Assembly: GCA_017480325.1 (NCBI GenBank)
Contig: JAFVAY010000008.1
Span: forward strand, 62,001 to 126,000
Length of the DNA stretch: 64,000 nucleotides
Source of the DNA: Clostridiales bacterium
Lineage (GTDB): Bacteria > Bacillota > Clostridia > Saccharofermentanales > Saccharofermentanaceae
Reading direction: 5' to 3'
Made by a program: the position numbers and the translations under genes. The notes beneath the pieces are model-generated. The model was not told the DNA's origin, ran no database searches, and worked only from the letters and a program-made list of their open reading frames with translations. This document shows positions 15,332 to 23,390 of this stretch, in pieces (the first letter of the stretch is position 1; each line of letters opens with the position of its first letter).

Positions 15332-16705
15332 ATGAACTATGACGTGATAATAATCGGCGCAGGGCCGGGGGGAGTATTCTCTGCGTACGAATTAACTCAC
15401 AAGGCTCCTTCACTTAAAGTTTTGCTTCTTGAGTCCGGAAAAGGCCTCGAGGAGCGCATATGTCCCATAGACGGCAAGAAGGTCAAATCCTGCATCAACT
15501 GTAAGACCTGCGCCATAATGCGCGGCTTCGGTGGCGCAGGTGCCTTCTCTGACGGAAAGTACAACATTACCAATGACTTCGGCGGCACCCTGTACGAGCA
15601 TATCGGCAAGGAGACTGCCCTCGAGCTCATGGAGTATGTGGACGGCATTAATCTCGCGAACGGAGGCGAGGGGACTAAGCTTTATTCTACTGCAGGCACT
15701 TCCTTTAAGAAGATCTGCCTCGAGAACAAGCTTCACCTGCTCGATGCCTCCGTACGCCATCTGGGAACTGATAAGAACTATCAGGTGCTCGGCAATATCT
15801 ATGCTGATCTTAAGGACAAGATCGATATCAGGTTCAACGCCATGGCGGACGATATCATGGTCAACGAGGACGGAAGCTATACAGTCGCAGTCGGTAACGA
15901 GTCCTTTACTTCTTCGAAGGTAATAGTATCAGTCGGTCGCTCCGGCAGTAAGTGGATCGAGAATATTTGTCAGAAGCTTAATATCGAGACCTTCTCGAAC
16001 CGCGTTGACATCGGTGTCCGTGTGGAGCTTCCGGCGGTTATTTTCTCGCATCTTACGTCAGAGCTTTATGAGTCTAAGATCGTGTATCGCACTGAGAAGT
16101 TCGAGGACAGAGTCCGAACATTCTGCATGAATCCGAACGGATATGTGGTTAACGAGAACACCAACGGTATCGTTACCGTTAACGGCCACAGCTTCGACTC
16201 GCCGGAATTGCAGTCTGATAACACGAACTTCGCCCTGCTCGTCGCGAAACATTTCTCTGAGCCCTTCAAGGACAGTAACGGCTATGGTGAGTCGATCGCA
16301 CGTCTGTCCAATATGTTGGGTGGCGGTGTCATTGTGCAAAGATTCGGTGACCTTATGAGAGGGCGACGCTCCAATGAGGCTCGTATTGCAGAGTCTACGG
16401 TGCGTCCGACCCTGCAGGCCACTCCGGGTGATCTGTCTCTGGTTTTGCCTAAGCGAATCTTGGACGGAATCATCGAGATGATCTATGCGCTTGATAAGAT
16501 CGCTCCCGGAACGGCTAACGATGATACGCTGCTCTATGGAGTTGAGGTCAAGTTCTATAATATGGAGGTCGCCATCGACGAGAATCTGGAGACTCGCTAT
16601 AAGGGTCTTTATATCATCGGTGACGGTTCCGGTGTTACGCATTCGCTGTCTCATGCTTCGGCAAGCGGCGTATACGTGGCAAGGCATATTATTGAGAACA
16701 GTTGA
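15332..16705 (+). CDS. FAD-dependent dehydrogenase of the COG2509 family
   Basis: A 457-residue flavoprotein. The FAD-binding motif VIIIGAGPGGVFSAYEL is at the N-terminus, and GLYIIGDGSGVTHSLSHASASGVYVAR closes the FAD site near the C-terminus. A Cys-rich stretch CINCKTCAIMRGFGGAGAFSDGK near residues 51-70 is typical of COG2509. The reaction of this family is not established. Cotranscription with the SSS transporter suggests it acts on the imported compound, which is inference. Confidence 0.85.
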   Translation: MNYDVIIIGAGPGGVFSAYELTHKAPSLKVLLLESGKGLEERICPIDGKKVKSCINCKTCAIMRGFGGAGAFSDGKYNITNDFGGTLYEHIGKETALELMEYVDGINLANGGEGTKLYSTAGTSFKKICLENKLHLLDASVRHLGTDKNYQVLGNIYADLKDKIDIRFNAMADDIMVNEDGSYTVAVGNESFTSSKVIVSVGRSGSKWIENICQKLNIETFSNRVDIGVRVELPAVIFSHLTSELYESKIVYRTEKFEDRVRTFCMNPNGYVVNENTNGIVTVNGHSFDSPELQSDNTNFALLVAKHFSEPFKDSNGYGESIARLSNMLGGGVIVQRFGDLMRGRRSNEARIAESTVRPTLQATPGDLSLVLPKRILDGIIEMIYALDKIAPGTANDDTLLYGVEVKFYNMEVAIDENLETRYKGLYIIGDGSGVTHSLSHASASGVYVARHIIENS

Positions 16706-16716
16706 CGGAATAATAT

Positions 16717-16745
16717 GTGACATATCAGAGTTAAGATGATATAAT
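16717..16745 (+). promoter_or_regulatory. tRNA-Ala promoter
   Basis: GTGACA (16717-16722), 17 nt, TATAAT (16740-16745) preceded by TGA. The tRNA begins about 22 bp downstream. Confidence 0.7.
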
Positions 16746-16767
16746 CAGTCTTGGCTCTGATTAATTC

Positions 16768-16843
16768 GGGGCATTAGCTCAGCTGGGAGAGCGCTACGCT
16801 GGCAGCGTAGAGGTCACGGGTTCGAGCCCCGTATGCTCCACCA
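16768..16843 (+). tRNA. tRNA-Ala (GGC)
   Basis: A complete cloverleaf: acceptor GGGGCAT with ATGCTCC, anticodon stem CTACG/CGTAG around loop CTGGCAG, T-arm CGGG-TTCGAGC-CCCG region and an encoded CCA. The anticodon GGC reads Ala GCC/GCU codons. The final A also begins the terminator stem. Its 3' end is repeated twice in the 350 bp that follow. Confidence 0.97.
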
Positions 16844-16889
16844 AGACAGAAACGGCATCGGCGTCAGTCGGTGCCGTTTCTGTCTTATT
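16843..16889 (+). terminator. Intrinsic terminator of tRNA-Ala
   Basis: A 15-bp stem, AAGACAGAAACGGCA (16843-16857) with TGCCGTTTCTGTCTT (16872-16886), starts at the last base of CCA. The T-run is weak (CTTATT). Confidence 0.75.
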
Positions 16890-17123
16890 GAGTTGTAAGG
16901 GGCTCGGACCCGAGAGGGGACCGGGCGAAGCAAGAAGCATCCGGGGGATGCTTCGACGCCCGGGCGGTCGCAGGGAGCCGAAGGCGAGCAAGGCCACAGG
17001 CAGCGAGTTTACGAGCTGCCGGTCGAGCCCCGTATGCTCCACCAATCGCATAACAAACACCCTCGCTACGGTGCTCCGCGCTACGCTTGTGCGCAAGTCC
17101 GCTCGGGGGTGTTTGTTATGCTC
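16887..17123 (+). repeat. tRNA-Ala-tail repeat element (copy 2)
   Basis: It has the same plan as the element beside ssrA. GGGGCTCGGACCCG (16899-16912) is the reverse complement of the tRNA-Ala T-arm with one mismatch. The hairpin AGAAGCATCCGGGGGATGCT follows (about 16930-16950). A 23-nt exact copy of the tRNA 3' end including CCA lies at 17023-17045 (matching 16822-16844). The 72-bp hairpin with ends CATAACAAACACC (17049-17061) and GGTGTTTGTTATG (17108-17120) closes it. The hairpin is nearly identical to the one at 1810-1882. Confidence 0.75.
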
Positions 17124-17244
17124 TTAATAACTGAGCTGCCGGTCGAGCCCCGTATGCTGATAAAAAGGCGAGCAAGGCCACAGGCAGTGAGTTTACGAGC
17201 TGAAGCTACTGTTCGTCCTTCAACTCTGGTGTATAATGTTGACT
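17124..17244 (+). repeat. Second, rotated partial copy of the tRNA-Ala element, then the mgtC promoter
   Basis: GAGCTGCCGGTCGAGCCCCG and the following TATGCT at 17133-17158 repeat 17015-17038. A 38-bp stretch at 17165-17202 repeats 16981-17018 with one change. The two pieces occur in swapped order, as expected from an out-of-register duplication. TATAAT at 17232-17237 then serves mgtC. Confidence 0.65.
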
Positions 17245-17967
17245 ATGTCAGTTCTTAACGGCTTCAACCTAATATCCGTTACGGTGAGACTTCTTCTCGC
17301 CATGACCTCCGGTGGGCTCATCGGCTACGGCCGCGAGAAGAAAGAGCGTAACGCCGGACTCCGCACCTATATGCTCATAAGCATCGGTGCGGCTTTGACG
17401 GTGCTTATCTCGATCTATGACTATGATATGCTCACCGGCTTATGGGAGCCGTACACCCACGATAATGCCATTAAATTCGACGCCATGAGATATGCCGCTC
17501 AGGTTCTGGCAGGTATTGGTTTCCTTGCTGCGGGAACGATACTGGCCTCGAGGCATCAGCAGGTGTCGGGACTGACGTCGGCGATCGGGCTTTTCGCTGC
17601 GGCGGTACTGGGAATAGCATCCGGCGCAGGCTTCTATATCTGTGTTATCCCGGCTATTCTGCTTATTGTGTTCTCCATGGAGGTGCTGCAGCCGCTGGAG
17701 GTGGATTACAAGAGGCGCCTTCGTAATATTACCATCACGGTCAGATTCAGAAGCCTCGAGAATACAGAGGACATTAAAGACGTGATCGAAGGGCAGGGGG
17801 CGAAGATCTACGATATAGATATCGAGAACGATGAGGTCTATGATGACGGCTCCGTGTCGGCGATCTTCTCCATGAAGATGAGTAAGGAACAGTCTTCGCA
17901 CTCGGAGATGCTCTCGTCTATCGCGGAGCTGCCGTGCGTGATATCGCTGCATGAGCTTATTTCGTAA
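17245..17967 (+). CDS. MgtC/SapB family membrane protein
   Basis: A 240-residue protein. The MgtC membrane domain occupies residues 1-145 (GGLIGYGREKKERNAGLRTYMLISIGAALTV; AAQVLAGIGFLAAGTI; GLTSAIGLFAAAVLGIASGAGFY), followed by a cytoplasmic ACT-like domain of about 85 residues. MgtC proteins modulate ATP synthase or Mg2+ and acid stress responses in other bacteria. The ATG at 17245 lies 7 nt after TATAAT; the ATG at 17236 overlaps that box and cannot be the start if it is the promoter. The message is probably leaderless. Confidence 0.85.
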   Translation: MSVLNGFNLISVTVRLLLAMTSGGLIGYGREKKERNAGLRTYMLISIGAALTVLISIYDYDMLTGLWEPYTHDNAIKFDAMRYAAQVLAGIGFLAAGTILASRHQQVSGLTSAIGLFAAAVLGIASGAGFYICVIPAILLIVFSMEVLQPLEVDYKRRLRNITITVRFRSLENTEDIKDVIEGQGAKIYDIDIENDEVYDDGSVSAIFSMKMSKEQSSHSEMLSSIAELPCVISLHELIS

Positions 17968-17976
17968 GGAGAGGGT

Positions 17977-18681
17977 ATGCTGAGCTTCTTTGACGTCTAC
18001 AGAGATATAAACCTTGTAAATGTGCTTGTCAGGCTTCTGATGGCGGTGCTGTGCGGCGGCGCTATCGGTCTCGAGAGATCATACAAGAACCGTCCCGCCG
18101 GCTTCAGAACACACATCCTCGTGTGTATCGGCGCTGCTATCGCGTCCATGACCGGCATCTTCATGTACATCAACATGCAACTGCCCACAGACATCTCGCG
18201 TATCGGCGCGCAGGTCGTATCCGGTCTGGGCTTCATCGGCGGAGGCACCATCATCGTCGTTAACAACAAGAAGATCAAAGGTCTTACCACTGCGGCGGGG
18301 CTCTGGGTCTGCGGTATTATCGGTCTGGCTATAGGCGCGGGCTTCTTCGAGGGTGCGATACTGGCGACAGTGCTTGTTCTCGTGGCTGAGATCGTCTTCA
18401 GCATCCTGGGCGGCAGGATCTCGCATAACGAAGCCTTCAGGCTGGAGCTTTCCTATAACGACAAGACGGCGCTCAACCACGTCATGAGGTACTGCAAGAA
18501 CAACCGCATGATCATAAGCAACCTCGAGGTAACGGGCACATCGGATCACCACAGGCCCGAGTACAGCGTGACCATACACGTCAGGACGCGTAAAAAGATC
18601 GATCACTCCGACTTCATCGCCTACATTCGCGACATCAAGGGCGTCACCGCAGCCTCCATCTCCAACTTCGAAAAGGATTAA
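17977..18681 (+). CDS. MgtC/SapB family membrane protein (second copy)
   Basis: A 234-residue paralogue of the gene 9 bp upstream, with the canonical blocks GGAIGLERSYKNRPAGFRTHILVCIGAAIASM and GAQVVSGLGFIGGGTIIV, then GLTTAAGLWVCGIIGLAIGAGF. The C-terminal ACT-like domain is shorter. AAGGAGAG precedes the ATG. It is closer to the standard MgtC motif than its partner. Adjacent unequal copies suggest a paired complex or separate specialisation. Confidence 0.9.
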   Translation: MLSFFDVYRDINLVNVLVRLLMAVLCGGAIGLERSYKNRPAGFRTHILVCIGAAIASMTGIFMYINMQLPTDISRIGAQVVSGLGFIGGGTIIVVNNKKIKGLTTAAGLWVCGIIGLAIGAGFFEGAILATVLVLVAEIVFSILGGRISHNEAFRLELSYNDKTALNHVMRYCKNNRMIISNLEVTGTSDHHRPEYSVTIHVRTRKKIDHSDFIAYIRDIKGVTAASISNFEKD

Positions 18682-18705
18682 TCCCGGACATTATCAGCAA
18701 ACAAA

Positions 18706-18740
18706 AAGACTGCCCGTGGTAGGGGAAGGCAGTCTTCTTT
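18706..18740 (+). terminator. Intrinsic terminator after the mgtC pair
   Basis: AAGACTGCC pairs with GGCAGTCTT, followed by CTTTG. Confidence 0.7.
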
Positions 18741-18779
18741 GCCCCACTAGCAGGGAAGTTAATGGGACGAGGTATTATA

Positions 18780-18901
18780 AAGGGGTTAAGCCTTATTCGA
18801 GCGGAGGCTCCGATTACTGACAGCAACATAAGCTGAGGCTTAACGGTAATTATTTTATTTAATTCAACCCCTCAAAACAACGGCATGTGACAGATTGTCA
18901 C
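18780..18901. other. Structured intergenic region with a GTGACA-type palindrome (site 3)
   Basis: AGGGGTT (18780) can pair with AACCCCT (18866-18872), and alternatively GTTAAGCCT pairs with AGGCTTAAC (around 18833-18843); CGGAGGCTCCG forms an inner palindrome. GTGACA-GAT-TGTCAC at 18887-18901 matches the two palindromes near DUF4214 genes, with a different spacer. The region lies between converging genes, so no obvious promoter use exists. A small RNA is possible. Confidence 0.35.
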
Positions 18902-18930
18902 GGCGGTGTGGAGAAAGATTGAATAAGATT

Positions 18931-19650
18931 CTACTTAATAAGGTGTTTCCACAACATTACTGCGTTTGAATTAACCATCAGCTTCTCTATATCGAGGCCG
19001 GCAGGACAGATATCGCGGCAGGAGAACGACTTGCCGCAGCCGTTGTATATGTGTTTTGAATATAGCTTGCGAAGTTCCTTGCTCTGCTGCGGCGTAAGCT
19101 TTTGAAGCATGCCGGAGACCGGAACCATGGCACTCATTCCCATGAGTTTACCGCCTGCATAGAAGTTGGGACAGATCTCAAGACAGCATCCGCACTGAAG
19201 GCATCTGCCTGCATCGAAAAGCACAGTTTCCTTATCCTCTTTCAAGGTTACATCGTCTCCGTCTTCGATCCAGGCCTTTATTATTTTAAGATTCTCCCAG
19301 AGGATCGATCTGTCGCATATAAGATCGCGAACCGTCGGAAATTTACGAAGTGGCTCGATCCTGATATTGCCGTTCTTATCAGCTGCTTCTTTAAGTTTCG
19401 TATCGCATGCCAGTCCCGGCTTTCCGTTTATCACCATCGCGCAGGCACCGCATTTTTTCTGAAGGCATGAACACTCCCAGGCAATCGGGTCCGCCTTCTT
19501 TCCTTCTATGTCAATAAGGTCGCTCCTGTTTATCAGGATCAGTGCCGCTGCGACCGTCTGCGCATCGTCAGAGGATTCAAAGGCAAAGGTCTGTTCGTAT
19601 GAAGGCTCTTCGGAAGATTTCTTCCTTAAGATTGTTATCTTATAGTTCAT
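18931..19650 (-). CDS. Fumarate reductase/succinate dehydrogenase iron-sulfur subunit-like
   Basis: A 239-residue Fe-S protein. The N-terminal ferredoxin domain has a plant-type [2Fe-2S] site, CLQKKCGACAMVINGKPGLAC (C-x4-C-x2-C-x11-C, after ECS). The C-terminal domain has CLQCGCCLEICP and CGKSFSCRDICPAG for the 4Fe-4S and 3Fe-4S or second 4Fe-4S clusters. It passes electrons between the flavoprotein and the membrane cytochrome. It overlaps the flavoprotein stop by 4 bp and is last in the iron/flavin block. Confidence 0.88.
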   Translation of the reverse strand: MNYKITILRKKSSEEPSYEQTFAFESSDDAQTVAAALILINRSDLIDIEGKKADPIAWECSCLQKKCGACAMVINGKPGLACDTKLKEAADKNGNIRIEPLRKFPTVRDLICDRSILWENLKIIKAWIEDGDDVTLKEDKETVLFDAGRCLQCGCCLEICPNFYAGGKLMGMSAMVPVSGMLQKLTPQQSKELRKLYSKHIYNGCGKSFSCRDICPAGLDIEKLMVNSNAVMLWKHLIK

Positions 19651-21224
19651 GATTCGTCACCTTCGTATTTAAGCTCATGTCTTCCGTCAGTATAGGTAAT
19701 AACCGACTTTGCCTTAAAGTTTACATCGTCTTTGTTCGGGTAGTCCGTTCTGTAGTGGGCGCCGCGACTCTCTTTACGCATTATTGCGCTTGTTAATATC
19801 GCGCGTGACAGAAGAAGTCTTCTTCTGTCGGCTTCGGTGAATGAGGAAGGATCTGTCTCATTAAGAGTTCTAAGAGAAGCTTCCATCGTCTGTCCGTCCC
19901 GTATTATCCCGACCGCCGATACAAGAGGATCCGTTACGCATGAAGGCGCGACGAAGTCTGTGTATTCGTAAGGAATGTCAATCTCTTCGATCCTGTTGCC
20001 GGTGGCGGCAGAATAGGTACCTTCAATACTTGAAGCGGCGACTTTACCTCCGTACAGTGCACCAAGCATGGAGTTACCTCCGAGGCGGTTGCCTCCGTGA
20101 TATCTGCATGCGCATTCGCCTGCAGCATAAAGTCCGTCGACCGTCGTTTTGTGGTTCTTGTCGACGTAGATACCGCCCATGAAGTAGTGGATGCCGGGGG
20201 AGATCCTGATATAGTCCTTAACCGGATCTGATCCCAGAAGGCTTATCATCTGTTCTCTCATATCGGAAAGCTTGTTTTTCCACGTGTCGGAGGGAAGACC
20301 GGTCATGTCAATAAAGGCGTATCCGTCCTCGGAGTTCATTACTATCTCACGGGATGTGACGTCCCTCGGCATGAGATTGCCGAGCTCCGGATACTTCTCC
20401 TCCATAAAATACCAGGGCTTTCCGTCCCTTAAGATCATTAGTCTTCCGCCTTCCCCTCGGGCGGCTTCTGAGATCAGGCATCTTTTGCCCTCGATCTTCG
20501 CCGTCGTGGGATGGAACTGTATGAATTCCAGATTCGACAGGGGGAGGCCGATGGAATAAAGATATGAAGTGACATCTCCTGTGTTAACCGTCGTTCCGGT
20601 GGTAAGCCCCGGGAAAAGACTGTTCATTCCGCCTGTCGCAAGAATTACGGGTCCTTCGAGCCTTAAGGCTTTAAGGGAGTAATTATCTCTTATCAGAACT
20701 GCGGAGCAGCCGTTATCCCTTATATCCAACCCTTCGAAAATATGATGGGGAAATCTTCGGACTAAGCCTCTGGCCTCATACTGTCTTACGGCGTCGATCA
20801 TGGCGGACATGATAAGTTTGCCTGTGCTGCTTCGTGAGAAAGCGGTCCGTCTTTTCTTCTGGCCGCCGAAGTAACGAAGGGAAATTTTCCCGTTCTCATT
20901 ATTGAAGGGAACACCAAGTTTAATCAGTTCCTCGACTATCAGCGGCGCATTTTCCGTCATGCCCTCGATGCTTTCTTTCTCTCCTATGAAAGCGCCGCCC
21001 TTGAGGGTGTCGTCGAAGTGTTCGCGGGTCGTATCGTCATCTCCCATTGTGTTCATGGCGGCGTTGATTCCGCCTTCCGCCATGACGCTCTGGGCGCGTT
21101 CGGACGGCTGGGCGGATACGAGGTTTACATGGATATTGTTCCTGGAAAGCTCGAGGGAGGCGGAAAGTCCCGCCAGACCTGCTCCTATGACGTTTACGGT
21201 AAACGTACTCATAGTGTCTGCCAC
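19647..21224 (-). CDS. Fumarate reductase/succinate dehydrogenase flavoprotein-like subunit
   Basis: A 525-residue flavoprotein. FAD binds at VNVIGAGLAGLSASLEL. Substrate-site elements are present: EFIQFHPTT, SEAARGEGGRL, PRDVTSREI, GIHYFMGGI and GGNRLGGNSMLG. The His that carries covalent FAD in SdhA/FrdA (RSHTVAAEGG-type) is Gln here (RAQSVMAEGG), so FAD is probably not covalent. L-aspartate oxidase also lacks that His, but the partner Fe-S and cytochrome genes favour a membrane fumarate-reductase-type complex. The substrate and direction are not settled by sequence. Confidence 0.85.
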   Translation of the reverse strand: MADTMSTFTVNVIGAGLAGLSASLELSRNNIHVNLVSAQPSERAQSVMAEGGINAAMNTMGDDDTTREHFDDTLKGGAFIGEKESIEGMTENAPLIVEELIKLGVPFNNENGKISLRYFGGQKKRRTAFSRSSTGKLIMSAMIDAVRQYEARGLVRRFPHHIFEGLDIRDNGCSAVLIRDNYSLKALRLEGPVILATGGMNSLFPGLTTGTTVNTGDVTSYLYSIGLPLSNLEFIQFHPTTAKIEGKRCLISEAARGEGGRLMILRDGKPWYFMEEKYPELGNLMPRDVTSREIVMNSEDGYAFIDMTGLPSDTWKNKLSDMREQMISLLGSDPVKDYIRISPGIHYFMGGIYVDKNHKTTVDGLYAAGECACRYHGGNRLGGNSMLGALYGGKVAASSIEGTYSAATGNRIEEIDIPYEYTDFVAPSCVTDPLVSAVGIIRDGQTMEASLRTLNETDPSSFTEADRRRLLLSRAILTSAIMRKESRGAHYRTDYPNKDDVNFKAKSVITYTDGRHELKYEGDES

Positions 21225-21748
21225 CTTATGTAGTAGATGATAAAAGCTATTGTCGACAGAAGAAGTATTATCGATGTCCAGAAAAGAACATCTCCGGCTC
21301 TTACGGCAGGCTTTTTGACTCCGGTCCCGATAAAGAGATTCTTCATGTTGGTAGCAAGATGAACTCCGAGCGAGAGCACCATGAGTATCTGTGTAATGAG
21401 TCTCCAGATATTGAATAAAGGAAGGGTATGATTCGTATCGTTTACTCCCGTGAAGGCGAGGATATGAAATACGATGAGTACCATGGTCGTAAAGCCGCTC
21501 GTTCGCCTTATCCAGAACAGCTGATTCTCTTTCTGGTACCTGACGCCTGCCTTGTTCTGGGCGACATCCGTCTTAACGGTAAGTATGGTTCCGATAACCA
21601 CGTGTACTGCCACAAGCGCCAGAAGAAGATAGTTTATGCCCTTATAGACTACGGATGCGACGCCGGTAAGGTTAAAGATCCCGAGAATCGCATGGATCAC
21701 GAAGACCAGTATCAGAAGGTGGCTTACGATCATGTTTATTTTTCTCAT
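21209..21748 (-). CDS. Cytochrome b-like membrane subunit of the reductase complex
   Basis: A 179-residue protein with five membrane helices. His residues sit within or at the edges of helices (VSHLLILVFVIHAIL, AVHVVIGTI, IVFHILAF, GVHLATN), as expected for a diheme b-type SdhC/FrdC anchor. The ATG at 21748 overlaps the previous stop as ATGA; a GTG 12 bp upstream is less likely. It would exchange electrons between quinone, or an extracytoplasmic acceptor, and the Fe-S subunit. Assignment relies on topology plus neighbours. Confidence 0.7.
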   Translation of the reverse strand: MRKINMIVSHLLILVFVIHAILGIFNLTGVASVVYKGINYLLLALVAVHVVIGTILTVKTDVAQNKAGVRYQKENQLFWIRRTSGFTTMVLIVFHILAFTGVNDTNHTLPLFNIWRLITQILMVLSLGVHLATNMKNLFIGTGVKKPAVRAGDVLFWTSIILLLSTIAFIIYYIRWQTL

Positions 21749-22248
21749 CTTACGACACACATCGCGATATCGTCGTTACCTTCGACGATGCCGCTTCCTC
21801 CCAGGTTCTCATATAGCTGTTCCGACATAACGATTATATCGAATTTTCCGTATTTTGCTTTGGACATTACAAGTATAGACGTCTCTGATCTTACCGTCAT
21901 CTGATTGACAGGAAGCCTTCCCATCATGAATTCGCAGTATTCGGAGGTTATCCCGTCGCCTTCGATTATCAGTACGGATATGTCCTCGAAGATATCAGGC
22001 GCAGGACCTTCCTGGAAGAACTGAAGCCAAAGATCCGTATTCGCGGGATCCTTACGGACGTTCCTGTTAATAAGGACGACAACACCCGATTCAGATTCGA
22101 AGTCGCCCTCTGAGATAACTGTCGCTCCCGATACTGCGTCGGGATTTTTGCCGAGAATAAAATCTGCCCCTCCGAGAAGGAAAAAGGGCAGCAAAACGAT
22201 AATAAGTAAAACAGTAATTCTATAGAGCCACAGACCGGCGGTCTTCAT
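21745..22248 (-). CDS. Single-span exported protein of unknown function in the iron/flavin block
   Basis: A 167-residue protein with an N-terminal membrane anchor (residues 5-27, LWLYRITVLLIIVLLPFFLLG), then an outside domain of about 140 residues. No family is recognised. The stretch GKNPDAVSGATVISEG resembles the D-x-x-S-G-A-T flavinylation motif of FMN-binding domains (here DAVSGAT), which is notable because ApbE is encoded in the same block. It overlaps the FMN-binding lipoprotein by one base and the cytochrome gene by four. Confidence 0.6.
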   Translation of the reverse strand: MKTAGLWLYRITVLLIIVLLPFFLLGGADFILGKNPDAVSGATVISEGDFESESGVVVLINRNVRKDPANTDLWLQFFQEGPAPDIFEDISVLIIEGDGITSEYCEFMMGRLPVNQMTVRSETSILVMSKAKYGKFDIIVMSEQLYENLGGSGIVEGNDDIAMCVVR

Positions 22249-22694
22249 CAGGCCTCGGCCTGCGAAAGGGCATTATCCACGGCCTCCATGAACTGGCCGT
22301 AGGATATGGTCGCTCCGCTTATGGCATCTATCGAATGATAGTCCTGCGTCTCGACCAGAAGTCTTGCATACTCTCTCGATCCTGCGAGGGCTCTCTGGGC
22401 TCTGGTATAGAAACCTTCGTTGGCCACTTCGCCGTTCTGTGTTCCGTAATTTTCGTCCTTCAACGTACCGTCCGGCTCGTATGTCAGGAATTCGCATTCC
22501 GTAATCACTCCGCCCTCGATGGTAAGGGTTACTACGCCGTAACCGTTACCTTCCTCGGAATCGTCGATATATACCTCGCTTTGGCCGGTGTAGGTTCCGT
22601 CCTTGTATGTCTTCTTGCCGCAGGCGCTGAAGGCGCCGAGACTCAATACGGAAACAGTTAATATACTCAGCAGTTTAACAAATGTTTTTCTCAT
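22248..22694 (-). CDS. FMN-binding-domain lipoprotein
   Basis: A 148-residue lipoprotein with lipobox LGAFSAC at residues 19-25, then one FMN_bind domain. The flavinylation motif is DAISGATISYGQF near residues 122-134; the Thr should receive FMN from ApbE (encoded at 32.7 kb). It is similar in plan to the electron-carrying lipoprotein PplA of Listeria, but with one domain instead of two. It likely carries electrons on the outer face of the membrane. Confidence 0.88.
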   Translation of the reverse strand: MRKTFVKLLSILTVSVLSLGAFSACGKKTYKDGTYTGQSEVYIDDSEEGNGYGVVTLTIEGGVITECEFLTYEPDGTLKDENYGTQNGEVANEGFYTRAQRALAGSREYARLLVETQDYHSIDAISGATISYGQFMEAVDNALSQAEA

Positions 22695-22695
22695 G

Positions 22696-23367
22696 TCACT
22701 TTTCCTTGGAATTGATTACTTCCTTCTTTATTTTACCATGTTCCAGAATAATAGTCCTGCCGGCAACATCAGCCACCTCGGGGTCGTGGGTTACGACGAT
22801 CAAAGTGGTACCGGCCTTATGAAGCTGTCTGAAAAGATCGAGGACGATGTTCTCGTTCGCTTCGTCGAGGTTACCCGTAGGTTCGTCCGCGAGCATTATC
22901 TCCGGGTGATTCGTAAGAGCTCTTGCGATACATACTCTCTGCTGTTCTCCTCCGGACAGCTGGGCAGGGAGGTGCTTGGCCCTGTCCTTAAGTCCAACCA
23001 TCTCGAGAGCTTCCATCGCCTCTGCCTCGTCGGGCATGCTGTGGTAGTACTGGGCCACCATGACATTCTCCAGAGCCGTTAAGTAGTTGACCAGATGGAA
23101 CTGCTGGAAAATAAGACCGATCTTATCTCTTCTTATCTCTGTAAGTCTTTTGGAGTTTTCTTTGGCGATGTCGACTCCGTCGAGCAGGACCTGTCCTTCC
23201 GTGGGAGTGTCGAGGCAGCTTATGATATTCATCATAGTGGATTTACCGGAACCGGAAGGTCCCATTATCGCCACCCATTCTCCTTCTTCCACGGTGAGAC
23301 TGACTTTGTCCAGGGCCTTCAGAGGGCCGTATATTTTGGATACATCTTTAAGTTCAAGTAAGCTCAT
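22696..23367 (-). CDS. ABC transporter ATPase, MacB/LolD type
   Basis: A 223-residue ATPase with Walker A GPSGSGKST, signature LSGGEQQR, Walker B IMLADEPTGNLD and switch VTHDPEVA. It pairs with the two FtsX-type permeases just upstream. In the Campylobacter P19 locus the same set (two FtsX permeases and one ATPase) follows P19 and DUF2318, so the module probably serves iron acquisition. AAGGAGATTAGCGTAA gives a good ribosome site. Confidence 0.9.
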   Translation of the reverse strand: MSLLELKDVSKIYGPLKALDKVSLTVEEGEWVAIMGPSGSGKSTMMNIISCLDTPTEGQVLLDGVDIAKENSKRLTEIRRDKIGLIFQQFHLVNYLTALENVMVAQYYHSMPDEAEAMEALEMVGLKDRAKHLPAQLSGGEQQRVCIARALTNHPEIMLADEPTGNLDEANENIVLDLFRQLHKAGTTLIVVTHDPEVADVAGRTIILEHGKIKKEVINSKEK

Positions 23368-23390
23368 TTACGCTAATCTCCTTTATAATG

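Noticed and set aside
16058..16723. Minus-strand 221-codon frame
   Set aside because: Antisense shadow of the COG2509 flavoprotein.
16794..17096. 100-codon minus-strand frame across tRNA-Ala and its repeat
   Set aside because: It reads through a tRNA gene, a terminator and the repeat element; a known type of false gene call.
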